Shown: piece after piece, positions 25,956-34,102 of the stretch | How positions within the stretch are numbered: the first letter of the stretch is position 1 | How the letters are laid out: each line of letters begins with the position of its first letter | DNA from: Flavobacterium sp. LC2016-23 | GTDB taxonomy: Bacteria; Bacteroidota; Bacteroidia; Flavobacteriales; Flavobacteriaceae | Direction: 5' to 3' | Length of the DNA stretch: 64,000 bases | Assembly (NCBI RefSeq): GCF_009674775.1 | Contig: NZ_WKKE01000022.1 | Span: 43,471 to 107,470, forward strand | Program-made: the position numbers and the translations under genes | The notes under the pieces: model-generated | The model's database searches: none | What the model saw: the letters and a program-made list of their open reading frames with translations, nothing else | What the model was told of the DNA's origin: nothing

Positions 25956-26585
25956 ATGATGAAAGATTTAAAAAAATACAGCAACAAAACCAAAGCTGCT
26001 TTCATTTTGCTTGTTGTGATGCTTATCATTATTCTTAGCAACTTCAATACGCTGCAGAACTCGAAAAATGTCAATGAAAATATCAATACCATTTACAACG
26101 ATAGGCTGGTTGTGGCACATTATATTTTTCAGTATTCGAAAGAGCTTCATGCTATAAAAGCGAAAGCAGAACAGCCAGATCTGAATGATAGTATTAAAGA
26201 GAATGAAATTATCAATACCTTGAAGATTATTCATTCCATAGATCATTTATACGGTAAAACTGTTTTGACGCCAAAAGAGAAAACGTATTTTAAGGCTTTT
26301 TTAAATTCGTGTAAAACAATCGACTCACAATCTCAAAAAAATGACTGGAAGCAGGTTTCAAAATCAGGTGATGAAGCTTTAAATACTTTAGAATTGTTAT
26401 CTGAGATTCAGATTACAGAAGGAAAAGCAAAATTAAAAGCCGCAAATGAAATGTACAACGGAAATAATAACCTCGGACAGCTTCAGATTGCTTTACTTAT
26501 TATCCTGGGCGGTATTACATTCTACTTATTAATTATAAAAAAGAAAAAAACAATCCGGGTTCCGGAACCACCTAGTTTGAATTGA
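25956..26585 (+). CDS. Chemoreceptor-type four-helix-bundle membrane protein without a signalling domain
   Basis: From MMKDLKKYSNKTKAAF this is about 209 residues. A first transmembrane helix (AFILLVVMLIIILSNF) is followed by about 140 residues of helical ligand-binding bundle of the 4HB_MCP type (NTIYNDRLVVAHYIFQYSKE is its typical first helix). A second transmembrane helix (LQIALLIILGGITFYLLII) and a short basic tail complete the protein. The HAMP and methyl-accepting domains of real chemoreceptors are missing. Such sensor-only proteins recur in gliding flavobacteria. The partner is unknown. Confidence 0.75.
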   Translation: MMKDLKKYSNKTKAAFILLVVMLIIILSNFNTLQNSKNVNENINTIYNDRLVVAHYIFQYSKELHAIKAKAEQPDLNDSIKENEIINTLKIIHSIDHLYGKTVLTPKEKTYFKAFLNSCKTIDSQSQKNDWKQVSKSGDEALNTLELLSEIQITEGKAKLKAANEMYNGNNNLGQLQIALLIILGGITFYLLIIKKKKTIRVPEPPSLN

Positions 26586-26604
26586 GTTATGAGTTATGAG
26601 TTAT
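26586..26604 (+). repeat. GAGTTAT short tandem repeat
   Basis: Nearly three copies of GAGTTAT directly follow the stop codon of the four-helix-bundle gene. This is a small example of the short tandem words seen between genes in this window. Confidence 0.5.
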
Positions 26605-26645
26605 AAAAAAATCCAAATCCCAATAAATTGGAATTTGGATTTTTA
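26605..26645. terminator. Terminator built from a TTGGAATTT-type repeat
   Basis: The arms AAAATCCAAAT and ATTTGGATTTT enclose a loop of about 15 bases. The sequence and its continuation (TTGGAATTT words to about 26672) match a second copy near 45757-45822, so this is a repeat family that doubles as a terminator. It serves the converging genes on both sides. Confidence 0.75.
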
Positions 26646-26692
26646 TATTTTGGAATTTAAGTATTTGGAATTTCAAAGATTCAAAGAATCTC

Positions 26693-27535
26693 TTATCTGC
26701 TCCACTCAGCAATGCTGTCTTTGTTCATTTTTACATAATCCTGATTATTAGCGGTTTCAGCAGCAGCTAAAGAAAGTTTTGCTGTTTCAACAGCTCCTTT
26801 TTTATCCCCTTGTTTTGCCTGGATTAATGATTTTAATCTTAAAATAAAGTAAGGTTTATCAGCACTCATATCCAAAGATTTATCGACATAAGTTCTGGCA
26901 TCTGTAATGTTTCCGTTAGATTGGAATAAGTATTGTGATGCAGCAAAATAATCGTTTGCTGTTGGTCCTGCCAAAGTCTTTTCAATGCTTGTTACCGCTG
27001 TTTTTGCTGTCGGAACTTCAAATTTTAAAGCTACATGTGAGTTTTCCCATGCGATTTCAAGAAAAGCAAAATTGGGATCTAAACCATTAATTCCAATAGT
27101 AAAAGTTTCAACGGGAGTTGGTAAAGCATTTTCTTTAACGGTAGTTTTTAAAGCTACATTGGCATCATTCCAGTTTTCAGGCAATCCCCAATTGTCTGTC
27201 GTACTGTAAAAAATTACTTCCCAGCTTTCAATTTTAGGAATGGTATAAATTGCATATTTTCCTTTTTTTAATGTTTTACCATCAATCACTACATCATCAC
27301 TAAAACTGATGATCGTGTTTTCGTTTGCACCGGTTCTCCACAATTTTCCAAAAGGAACTAAGTTTCCGAATACGGCTCTTCCGCGCGCACCCGGTCTTGA
27401 ATACGTAACTTCAACATCCGTTAAGCCAACGGTTTGTTTGATATATGCTTTTGGACTCGCTTGTGGTGTTTTCACCTGTGCTTCCGAGACAAAAGGCGCC
27501 AGAATAATGGCTAAAGCAATAATTAGTTTTTTCAT
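26693..27535 (-). CDS. DUF2911 exported protein with TPR-like tail
   Basis: This 280-residue protein has a signal peptide (about 1-19, LAPFVSEAQ) and a DUF2911 domain (about 20-175) with the conserved VTYSRPGARGRAVFG and KLWRTGANENTIISFS. Its C-terminal 100 residues are helical and TPR-like (NDYFAASQYLFQSNG, YFILRLKSLIQAKQGDKKGA). DUF2911 is abundant in Bacteroidota and has no known biochemical function. A minus-strand -7 match (27569 to 27562) lies 27 bases before the ATG. Confidence 0.88.
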   Translation of the reverse strand: MKKLIIALAIILAPFVSEAQVKTPQASPKAYIKQTVGLTDVEVTYSRPGARGRAVFGNLVPFGKLWRTGANENTIISFSDDVVIDGKTLKKGKYAIYTIPKIESWEVIFYSTTDNWGLPENWNDANVALKTTVKENALPTPVETFTIGINGLDPNFAFLEIAWENSHVALKFEVPTAKTAVTSIEKTLAGPTANDYFAASQYLFQSNGNITDARTYVDKSLDMSADKPYFILRLKSLIQAKQGDKKGAVETAKLSLAAAETANNQDYVKMNKDSIAEWSR

Positions 27536-27561
27536 TTAGTCTTAAGTTTATTTGTTTTGTT

Positions 27562-27569
27562 CAAATTTA
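27562..27569 (-). promoter_or_regulatory. Putative promoter of the DUF2911 gene
   Basis: The minus strand reads TAAATTTG, with TTTG 17 bases upstream (27590 to 27587). The spacing is shorter than the usual 19-20. Confidence 0.4.
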
Positions 27570-27608
27570 CAAATTCAATTAGCGAACAAATGTTAAATTT
27601 TATATAAT

Positions 27609-28271
27609 TCAGGAACCCAACTGTGATATTTTTTCAGCATTTAATTCCTTAAAATCATTGATAATTAAATCCGCAGTGGACAGATCCTGCAATTTAGAAT
27701 GATGGCTGTTGTAACCAATGCACAAGAGGTTTGCGGCTTTGGCTGCTTTAACCCCATTCGTACTATCTTCAATTACGATACAATTTTCCTTTGGAGCGAC
27801 TGATAACGAAGCAGCATGCAAAAAAATAGCCGGATTGGGTTTTGACTGCGGAAAATCTTCACCACTTACAATATCTGTAAAATAGGAATGCAGCTTAAAT
27901 CGCGTAAAAACACGTTCGATTGTTACTTTTGATGCTGAAGAAGCCAGAATTAACTGAATTCCGCTCGCATACAAATCTTTAATCAGATCTTCTACACCTT
28001 CAAGAAGGTACAAATCCTCTTTCGTATCGAAAGCATCATTAAAAATATTTCTTTTTCTTTGAATCAGATCCTCTACTTCCTGCTCTATGGTTGGAAAAAA
28101 TCCTTTTAGAGCCTGAAAGGTATTACGCGTGGAAAACCCCGTAAACGAAGTGTACATTTCTTCCGACACATCAATATCCAATTCAGCGAATTGTTTGTAA
28201 TAGGAATAACGGTGAACGGGTTCTGTGTCTACAATAACACCATCCATATCAAAAATTACTGTTTTTATCAT
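27609..28271 (-). CDS. HAD-superfamily hydrolase (beta-phosphoglucomutase-like)
   Basis: This 220-residue HAD protein has the nucleophile motif FDMDGVIVDTEP, a C1-type cap, motif II in LILASSASK, the catalytic Lys near SKPNPAIFLHA, and the Mg-binding motif IEDSTNGVKAA. The combination with the DTEPVH region fits the beta-phosphoglucomutase/phosphatase subgroup, which acts on small sugar phosphates. The exact substrate is not determined. It is on the same strand as tcdA but separated by 110 bases of repetitive sequence. Confidence 0.88.
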   Translation of the reverse strand: MIKTVIFDMDGVIVDTEPVHRYSYYKQFAELDIDVSEEMYTSFTGFSTRNTFQALKGFFPTIEQEVEDLIQRKRNIFNDAFDTKEDLYLLEGVEDLIKDLYASGIQLILASSASKVTIERVFTRFKLHSYFTDIVSGEDFPQSKPNPAIFLHAASLSVAPKENCIVIEDSTNGVKAAKAANLLCIGYNSHHSKLQDLSTADLIINDFKELNAEKISQLGS

Positions 28272-28284
28272 TCTTTTTTAAGGT

Positions 28285-28381
28285 GCAAAGGTTCTGAGGT
28301 TTATTTTTGTTTTTTTGTTTCAGGTTTTATGGCTTGCGGTAGCTTTTTCAACTTTTTAAACTTGAAAACTGAGACTGAGAC
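28285..28381. repeat. Repetitive spacer with GACTGA words
   Basis: The gap contains TTTTTTGTTTCAGGTTT, ACTTGAAAACTGAGACTGAGACTTA and related words. Very similar words recur at 53090-53222. No coding potential is seen. Confidence 0.6.
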
Positions 28382-29098
28382 TTACTCCTTCTTAAGCAAA
28401 TGTCTAATTACCGTTTCGGCAGCATGAAGACCGAATAATCCGGGCATGTAACTGTTGGTTCCGTAGAATGATTTTTTGAAATTTTTACCATCTGTCAGTT
28501 TTAAGCTTTTGGTATCCTGGATTTCAGAAGAGAAAACTACTTTCAACTTGTTGATTTTAGCTTCTCTAAGACGCTTACGGATTGTTTTGGAAAAGTAGCA
28601 GTTTATCGTTTTCGAAATATCCGCCACTTTCACTTTAGACGCCAGCATCTTCCCGCCTGCACCCATACTGCTTATGATTTTTACCCTTTTGCGTTTTGCT
28701 GCAAAAATAAGATTCAGTTTAGGCGTAATACTGTCAATGCAGTCCAAAACATAATCAAACTCCGGCGAAACGATTTCAAAGGCCCGCTCCGGAGACAAAA
28801 ATTCCTGAACACGCGTCAGTTTTAGTTCCGGATTTATATCCATTAAACGATCTCCCACAATCTTGATTTTGGCTTCCCCAACTGTAGAATGTAAAGCCGG
28901 TAACTGCCTGTTTATATTGGTAATGTCCACTACGTCACCGTCCACAATGGTCATACTTCCTACTCCGGCTCTGGCCAGAAACTCAGCTGCAAATGATCCG
29001 ACACCACCTAAACCAACCACCAAAACATTGGAGTCTTGCAGGTTTTTTAATCCTTCTTTGGTAAATAAAAGCTCGGCTCTTTCTGTCCACTCTGCCAT
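28382..29098 (-). CDS. tcdA: tRNA threonylcarbamoyladenosine dehydratase (ThiF/E1-like)
   Basis: This 238-residue E1-like enzyme cyclises t6A37 in tRNA to ct6A using ATP. The nucleotide-binding motif is VGLGGVGSFAAEFLARAGVG, followed by DGDVVDITNINRQLPAL, the conserved arginine finger and Asp region of the family. The C-terminal signature with YGTNSYMPGLFGLHAAETVI is typical of TcdA and separates it from ThiF and MoeB, as does the lack of a zinc-binding CxxC pair. Cytoplasmic. Confidence 0.92.
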   Translation of the reverse strand: MAEWTERAELLFTKEGLKNLQDSNVLVVGLGGVGSFAAEFLARAGVGSMTIVDGDVVDITNINRQLPALHSTVGEAKIKIVGDRLMDINPELKLTRVQEFLSPERAFEIVSPEFDYVLDCIDSITPKLNLIFAAKRKRVKIISSMGAGGKMLASKVKVADISKTINCYFSKTIRKRLREAKINKLKVVFSSEIQDTKSLKLTDGKNFKKSFYGTNSYMPGLFGLHAAETVIRHLLKKE

Positions 29099-29172
29099 AT
29101 CTCTCTATTTTTGTTTAATTTTTATGTTTTTATTTTTCAGGTTTCAGTTTTTTTTTAGCTGAATACCTTGTT

Positions 29173-29820
29173 TTATTTATGGAATGTTCTTTTATAATTA
29201 CTTGAAATTATACCTTGTAATTCATTGTGATTTATAGATTTGTACTTTGATGCTAATTCATAAACCTCTTGTATTGTTTCTTCAACGGTATCTGTTTCGA
29301 GAAAAAAACGGTCATTCGGGATTTGCTGGAAAACAGTTTTTAATTCCGGGTTTCGCAGTAAATATTTTCCAAAAGAAAGGTAAAAGCCTTCTTTTATAAG
29401 CTGCTCTGCAAGCTGACTGTTTTTCGAAAATCCGTGTACAATCATCGGAACCGTTATTTTCATTCTTTTCTTAATTGCAATTAGTTCCTGAAAAGCTGCT
29501 ACGCAATGAATCACAACCGGCTTCTTATATTTTTCGGCAAGAATCAATTGTTTTTCGAAAACTGAAGTTTGCAGCTCCAGTGGGATTTCAATTCGTTTAT
29601 CTAACCCGCATTCACCTATCGCCAGGCAATTTTGAGTTTGTAATTTTTCTTCTGTAATTTTCAAATCGGCATCAATTCTGTCTTGTGAAATATACCAGGG
29701 ATGAATTCCAATGGAGTAAAACGGAATTGAAGCATCAAATTCCCAGGGATATTGATTCACCAGTTCCAAAATATCAGATTGGTTCGTGAAATGATGGGTA
29801 TGAAAATTAAAAAAATCCAT
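29173..29820 (-). CDS. TatD-family metal-dependent hydrolase
   Basis: This 215-residue TIM-barrel hydrolase has the metal ligands in order: FHTHH at the N-terminus, IGECGLDK, VVIHCVAAF, MIVHGF and FLETDTVEE. The length is shorter than E. coli TatD (260) but usual for Bacteroidota homologues. TatD proteins are DNases or exonucleases implicated in DNA repair and turnover. Its ATG overlaps the DUF1684 stop by one base (TAATG), indicating translational coupling. Confidence 0.9.
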   Translation of the reverse strand: MDFFNFHTHHFTNQSDILELVNQYPWEFDASIPFYSIGIHPWYISQDRIDADLKITEEKLQTQNCLAIGECGLDKRIEIPLELQTSVFEKQLILAEKYKKPVVIHCVAAFQELIAIKKRMKITVPMIVHGFSKNSQLAEQLIKEGFYLSFGKYLLRNPELKTVFQQIPNDRFFLETDTVEETIQEVYELASKYKSINHNELQGIISSNYKRTFHK

Positions 29821-30419
29821 TAATGAAAAGCTTTAACTCCCGCTTTGATTTCAATTTTTAAGTCATTTTCCAACGGAACCAACGGACAGGAATATTTATG
29901 ATTATAAGCACAATACGGATTATACGCCTGATTAAAATCAACTGCGATGGTATCCCCTTTCGGAACTTTCAAATCAATATATCTTCCTCCAATGTAGCTT
30001 TCTTTACCGGAAGTCAAATCAGAAAAAGGTAAAAACAAATGATCTTTATATTCTTTTGTTTTAGAAAGATCAATACTTCTGTAGACATTCAGTTGCAATG
30101 CAACACCATCTATCTTAAAATATAAAGTTCCGTATTTAATGTATTTTGGTGTTCTTGTTCCCGTGGTTTTCATTTCAAAAACCTTTTCGTTTTTCGCTTT
30201 TACTAATTTTGCATTTGCGAAATATTTACTGTTAACCGGATAAAAATCTAAAGTTTTAAATGACTTCAAATCTTCTGCCATCAGCGGACTCGTCTTAGCG
30301 TCAGCATATTCGGCATTAATAGTCTTTTGAAATTTTTCGGCATCACTTTTATCAAATTTCTTTTGGCTAAAGCCTAAATTAAAAGCCAGCAGTAAAACAA
30401 ATGCAATAATTTTTTTCAT
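29820..30419 (-). CDS. DUF1684 exported protein
   Basis: Starting at MKKIIAFVLLLAFNLGFSQ (30419) this is 199 residues with a clear signal peptide. A longer in-frame start at 30524 is rejected because the promoter elements at 30435-30465 fall inside it. The DUF1684 signature is plain: YIGGRYIDLKVP, VDFNQAYNPYCAYN and YSCPLVPLEN, with two conserved Cys. The function is unknown and it is predicted periplasmic. It is the first gene of the DUF1684-TatD unit and diverges from an MFS gene. Confidence 0.9.
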   Translation of the reverse strand: MKKIIAFVLLLAFNLGFSQKKFDKSDAEKFQKTINAEYADAKTSPLMAEDLKSFKTLDFYPVNSKYFANAKLVKAKNEKVFEMKTTGTRTPKYIKYGTLYFKIDGVALQLNVYRSIDLSKTKEYKDHLFLPFSDLTSGKESYIGGRYIDLKVPKGDTIAVDFNQAYNPYCAYNHKYSCPLVPLENDLKIEIKAGVKAFH

Positions 30420-30434
30420 CTTGGAAATTTTATG

Positions 30435-30465
30435 CAAAAATAGTTTAAAAGTAACAAAGCAACAA
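30435..30465 (-). promoter_or_regulatory. Promoter of the DUF1684-TatD unit
   Basis: On the minus strand TTG is followed after 20 bases by TATTTTTG (30442 to 30435), a good match to the Bacteroidota -33/-7 arrangement. The ATG is 16 bases downstream. Confidence 0.6.
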
Positions 30466-30478
30466 CCGATCTGCGTTA

Positions 30479-30498
30479 CAAAGTTTTCTAACTTTGTT
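30479..30498. promoter_or_regulatory. Perfect palindrome overlapping the MFS promoter
   Basis: ACAAAGTT-TTCT-AACTTTGT is an inverted repeat with 8-bp arms. It covers the -7 match TAACTTTG at 30489-30496 for the gene starting at 30517. It sits between two divergent promoters and could be an operator, although a chance palindrome cannot be excluded. Confidence 0.4.
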
Positions 30499-30516
30499 GC
30501 AAATAACCTTTTTATA

Positions 30517-31734
30517 ATGCTCAAGACCGCTTTTACCCACTACATCAATAATTTCAAAGGCTTTTCAAGAGAAATCTGGATACTTACACTTGTCACTTTT
30601 ATTAATCGTGCCGGTACTATGGTGCTTCCTTTTTTGTCCAAATACTTAAAAGAAGACCTTCATTTTACCTATAATCAGGTGGGGTGGATTATGGTTTCCT
30701 TTGGTTTAGGATCGATGCTGGGTTCCTGGCTGGGTGGAAAACTATCAGACAAAATCGGGTTTTATAAGATTATGATTTTTAGTTTATTTACCAGTGGGGT
30801 TTCACTTTTCTTTGTACAATACATCACTACTTTTTGGGCATTATGCGCCGCCATGTTTCTGTTAATGGTAATTGCCGATATGTTCAGACCGGCCATGTTT
30901 GTTTCTTTGGGAGCTTACGCCAAACCGGAAAACAGAACACGTGCTTTGACTTTAGTACGTTTGGCAGTAAATCTTGGCTTTGCTGCCGGACCTGCTTTAG
31001 GAGGTCTGATTATTATGGGAATTGGATATCAGGGATTATTTTGGGTAGATGGATCTTCCTGTATTATCTCCATTCTAATCTTTGCACTATTAGTAAAAGA
31101 AAAGAAAAAAGTAACCCATGAGGATAAAGTTGAAAGCGCTAAATCGGTAAAATCGGTTTTTCATGATACTATATTCTGGGTTTTCTTATTCGTAAGTTTT
31201 GTAACCGCCATGATTTTCTTTCAGCTTTTTACCACTTTACCTTTATATCACAATGAGAAATTTGGCTTAAGTGAATTTCAGACAGGATTATTAATGACGC
31301 TAAACGGTCTTTTGATTTTTGCGTTAGAAATGCCAACCGTTGGTTTTATGGAACGGAAAGCTTTTCCTAAAATAAAGATTATTATCCTCGGCTCGTTTAT
31401 TATGTCTCTCAGTTTCTTTTTATTACTGATAAATATCTGGGCCGGAATATTAGTAATCGCCATGATTTGTATTTCTATTGGCGAAATTCTAACCTTTCCG
31501 TTCTCTAATGCTTTTGCATTAAGCCGTGCACCACGAGGTCAGGAAGGGCAATATATGGCACTTTATACCATGAGTTTTAGTCTCGCACATATTGTAAGTT
31601 CTAAGGTTGGTTTCGAAATTATTTCCAGAATGGGGTATCAGATCAACTGGCTTTTTATGGGCTGCATTGGAGTTGCGGCTACTTTTTGCTGCTTTTGGAT
31701 CAGGAAAGCTTTGCTGGACGAAAAAATTTCTTAA
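30517..31734 (+). CDS. MFS transporter (drug/metabolite efflux type)
   Basis: This 405-residue, 12-helix major facilitator protein starts at MLKTAFTHYINNFKGF. An earlier in-frame ATG would place the promoter inside the gene. The loop 2-3 motif is GSWLGGKLSDKIG (GxxxDRxG-like), and helix 5 has NLGFAAGPALGGL (motif C-like), which is typical of exporters. No adjacent gene indicates a substrate. Confidence 0.88.
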   Translation: MLKTAFTHYINNFKGFSREIWILTLVTFINRAGTMVLPFLSKYLKEDLHFTYNQVGWIMVSFGLGSMLGSWLGGKLSDKIGFYKIMIFSLFTSGVSLFFVQYITTFWALCAAMFLLMVIADMFRPAMFVSLGAYAKPENRTRALTLVRLAVNLGFAAGPALGGLIIMGIGYQGLFWVDGSSCIISILIFALLVKEKKKVTHEDKVESAKSVKSVFHDTIFWVFLFVSFVTAMIFFQLFTTLPLYHNEKFGLSEFQTGLLMTLNGLLIFALEMPTVGFMERKAFPKIKIIILGSFIMSLSFFLLLINIWAGILVIAMICISIGEILTFPFSNAFALSRAPRGQEGQYMALYTMSFSLAHIVSSKVGFEIISRMGYQINWLFMGCIGVAATFCCFWIRKALLDEKIS

Positions 31735-31817
31735 ATTTTATTACTGACTTAAGATGTTTATTTTCAATTTATTAACCGTAAATTGAAGAGCAATTCGTAT
31801 GCTTTAAACTGAAAATT

Positions 31818-31871
31818 TAGTTAAATAACTACTTTTATAGTTGTGTAACTAGAAAAATAGTTGTAGGTTTG
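31818..31871 (+). promoter_or_regulatory. BlaI-type operator array and promoter of the blaI-M56 operon
   Basis: Five alternating half-sites are present: TAGTT 31818, AACTA 31827, TAGTT 31838, AACTA 31847 and TAGTT 31858. They form nested dyads with repeated 4- and 6-base spacings. The two AACTA-N6-TAGTT dyads are exactly 20 bases apart. TTG at 31841 and TAGGTTTG at 31864-31871 form a -33/-7 promoter with a 20-base spacer, so bound repressor would block it. The start codon is 17 bases downstream. BlaI/MecI repressors typically bind TAC(T/A)A-type dyads. Confidence 0.7.
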
Positions 31872-31888
31872 AATTAAAATTAGAAAAC

Positions 31889-32257
31889 ATGCAAAAGCTA
31901 ACGAACAAAGAAGAGGAAATCATGCACATTTTATGGAGGCTTAAAAAAGCATTCGTAAAAGAAGTTCAGGCAGAAATAACTGAAGATCAGCCTCATTATA
32001 ATACACTTTCGACTATTGTACGCAATCTGGAGGAAAAAGGCTATGTAAGCCATAATGCCTTTGGAAACACACATCAGTATTATCCTATTGTGACTATCGA
32101 GGATTACCGAAAAGGGTTTATGAGTACGGCTATTGATAATTATTTTAATAGCTCTTACAAAAGTATGGTTTCGTTTTTTGCCAAAGAAGAAAAAATATCT
32201 GCAGCAGAATTACGCGAAATTCTGGCTATGATCGAAAATCCAAAAGAAGAAAAATAA
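31889..32257 (+). CDS. BlaI/MecI/CopY-family transcriptional repressor
   Basis: This 122-residue winged-helix repressor starts MQKLTNKEEEIMHILWRL. The recognition-helix region is in PHYNTLSTIVRNLEEKGYV, followed by a wing (HNAFGNTHQYYPIV) and a C-terminal dimerisation helix. In the family, a partner M56 membrane protease triggers cleavage of the repressor on signal. Here the partner gene begins 6 bases downstream. It probably represses its own operon through the site array at 31818-31862. Other targets are unknown. Confidence 0.93.
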   Translation: MQKLTNKEEEIMHILWRLKKAFVKEVQAEITEDQPHYNTLSTIVRNLEEKGYVSHNAFGNTHQYYPIVTIEDYRKGFMSTAIDNYFNSSYKSMVSFFAKEEKISAAELREILAMIENPKEEK

Positions 32258-32263
32258 CCGTTT

Positions 32264-34102
32264 ATGGAAGCACTTTTCATTTTTATCGCAAAATCAAGTG
32301 GACTACTGGCTTTGTTTTACTTTGCTTACTATTTATTACTGCGCAAAGAAACTTTTTTTAACAGTAACAGATGGTTTTTATTAGCCGGCCTGATTACAGC
32401 TGTGGTATTGCCTTTTTTAGTGTATACTAAAGTAGTATGGATCGATCCTGTTCCGGTTTCCAATATGGCCTACTCTCCTGCTTTTACCCCGCATGCTACA
32501 CAGGAAGAGTCTTTTGAAATCGACTGGAATCTGGTTTCTCTTGCCATTTACACACTTGGTTTTACAGCATTTCTGGTCAAATTCGGAATAGACTTTTACA
32601 GCCTGAATTCGGTTTTAAAAGGCAAAAAAATACACCAGCAAGCTGATTTTAAGTTTATCGATACCAATGAAAATATCGCTCCTTTTTCTTATTTTGATTA
32701 TATCGTGTACAACTCATCACTGTACAGCGCCTCAGAGTTAGAGAGTATTATTGAGCATGAAAAAGTACATAGCGATCAGAATCATACTATTGATGTTTTG
32801 ATTTCACGAATCTTTTGTGTGCTGTTTTGGTTCAATCCCATTATCTGGCTTTATAAAAAGGCTATTCTTCAAAATCTTGAATTTATTGCCGATAGCGAAG
32901 CCACCAAAAAAATATCCGACAAAAAAGCGTACCAGTACACGCTTTTAAAAATAACAGCACATGAAAGCTGTGTTGCAATCACCAATCATTTTTATCAATC
33001 ATTAATCAAAAAACGAATTGTCATGTTAAACAAAAATCAATCAAAAAAGAGGAATTATTTAAAGTATTATGCCATAATTCCGGCACTTCTAGCTTTTGTT
33101 TTATTATTTCAGGTTAAAACAATTGCACAGGAGAAAGTTACAGAATCCATTACCAACATTGATCCTAAAGGGATAGAGTCTATGGATGTATTCAATATTT
33201 CCAAAACGACTACGGATGCGGAAATTGAGGAAAGACTAAATATTTTAAAAGAAAAGCATCAGATTACAGCTATTATTTCCGGATTGAAAAGAGATTCTAA
33301 TAACCAGATCACTTCCATTCAGATTGAATTGAAGAATAAAAAAGGAACTGTTAAAGTAAAAAGATCCGAATCGACTAACGGAATTGAAAAAATCGGAATC
33401 ATTGTTATTAAAGAGAAAAACGGTAAAATCAGTTTTAATTTTTCGGATGACGAACAAATAAGAAACAATGATAAGGCTGACGCCCAGGATTCGGAAGCTG
33501 AGATTAACGAAGTTGAAAATATTGAAGCTCCTGATGCTCCCAATGCCCCTGATGTTCCCGGTACTTCTGGTACTCCTGCGCCGCCAACACCACCTACACC
33601 TCCTGCTTTTCCAGGTGGTCCTATGCCACAGGTTCCCGCATCAGCGATGGCCAATATGCCAAAACCACCAACACATCCCGGAAATGTGAACGATAAGGCA
33701 GCCATGAAAAAATTCGAAAAAGAAATGGCTGAATTCGAGAAAAAAATGGAAGCATTTGAACCGGACATGACTGCTTACGAAAAAGAAGTTGAAGAAGTGA
33801 TGTCAAAACGTGAAGCTATTTTTGAAAAAGAAATGGAGAAATATGACATTGCCATGGAGAAATTCAATGCTGATATGGAAAAATTTAACCAGCAAAACAA
33901 TCAAAATGTTAATTTCAATAAGAGACAGTATCAAATAGATATGAAGCAGCATGCCATAGACATGAAGCAATATGAAAAAGATATGAAACAACATGCGAAA
34001 GATATGAAGCAGCAGGAGAAAGACATGAAACAACATCAAAAAGATATGATTCAGCACGAAAAAGATATGGCCAGACAACAGAAAGAAATGGCAAAAAAAT
34101 AA
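32264..34102 (+). CDS. M56-family (BlaR1/MecR1-like) membrane metallopeptidase with long repetitive tail
   Basis: This 612-residue protein has transmembrane helices at about 5-25, 36-55, 90-110 and 268-286. The gluzincin site is HEKVH (H165, E166, H169) with E206 in LEFIADSEA. Unlike BlaR1 it has no penicillin-binding domain. After the last helix come about 110 residues of linker, a Pro/Ala-rich segment (about 425-470), a Lys/Glu/Met-rich helical region, and an end section of heptads such as KDMKQHA. The tail should lie outside the cytoplasmic membrane. It is expected to signal to the BlaI repressor upstream. Confidence 0.9.
   Translation: MEALFIFIAKSSGLLALFYFAYYLLLRKETFFNSNRWFLLAGLITAVVLPFLVYTKVVWIDPVPVSNMAYSPAFTPHATQEESFEIDWNLVSLAIYTLGFTAFLVKFGIDFYSLNSVLKGKKIHQQADFKFIDTNENIAPFSYFDYIVYNSSLYSASELESIIEHEKVHSDQNHTIDVLISRIFCVLFWFNPIIWLYKKAILQNLEFIADSEATKKISDKKAYQYTLLKITAHESCVAITNHFYQSLIKKRIVMLNKNQSKKRNYLKYYAIIPALLAFVLLFQVKTIAQEKVTESITNIDPKGIESMDVFNISKTTTDAEIEERLNILKEKHQITAIISGLKRDSNNQITSIQIELKNKKGTVKVKRSESTNGIEKIGIIVIKEKNGKISFNFSDDEQIRNNDKADAQDSEAEINEVENIEAPDAPNAPDVPGTSGTPAPPTPPTPPAFPGGPMPQVPASAMANMPKPPTHPGNVNDKAAMKKFEKEMAEFEKKMEAFEPDMTAYEKEVEEVMSKREAIFEKEMEKYDIAMEKFNADMEKFNQQNNQNVNFNKRQYQIDMKQHAIDMKQYEKDMKQHAKDMKQQEKDMKQHQKDMIQHEKDMARQQKEMAKK
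33937..34100 (+). repeat. 21-base/heptad repeat in the M56 C-terminus
   Basis: Eight consecutive seven-residue units of the form xDMKQHx end the M56 protein, for example IDMKQYE, KDMKQHA and KDMKQQE, degenerating to KEMAKK. At DNA level this is a 21-base imperfect tandem repeat. It could expand or contract by slippage, and it predicts one continuous, highly charged helix. Confidence 0.85.

Noticed and set aside
33319..33768. Minus-strand Gly/Ala-rich frame opposite the M56 gene
   Set aside because: It is a composition artefact of the Pro/Ala-rich coding strand.
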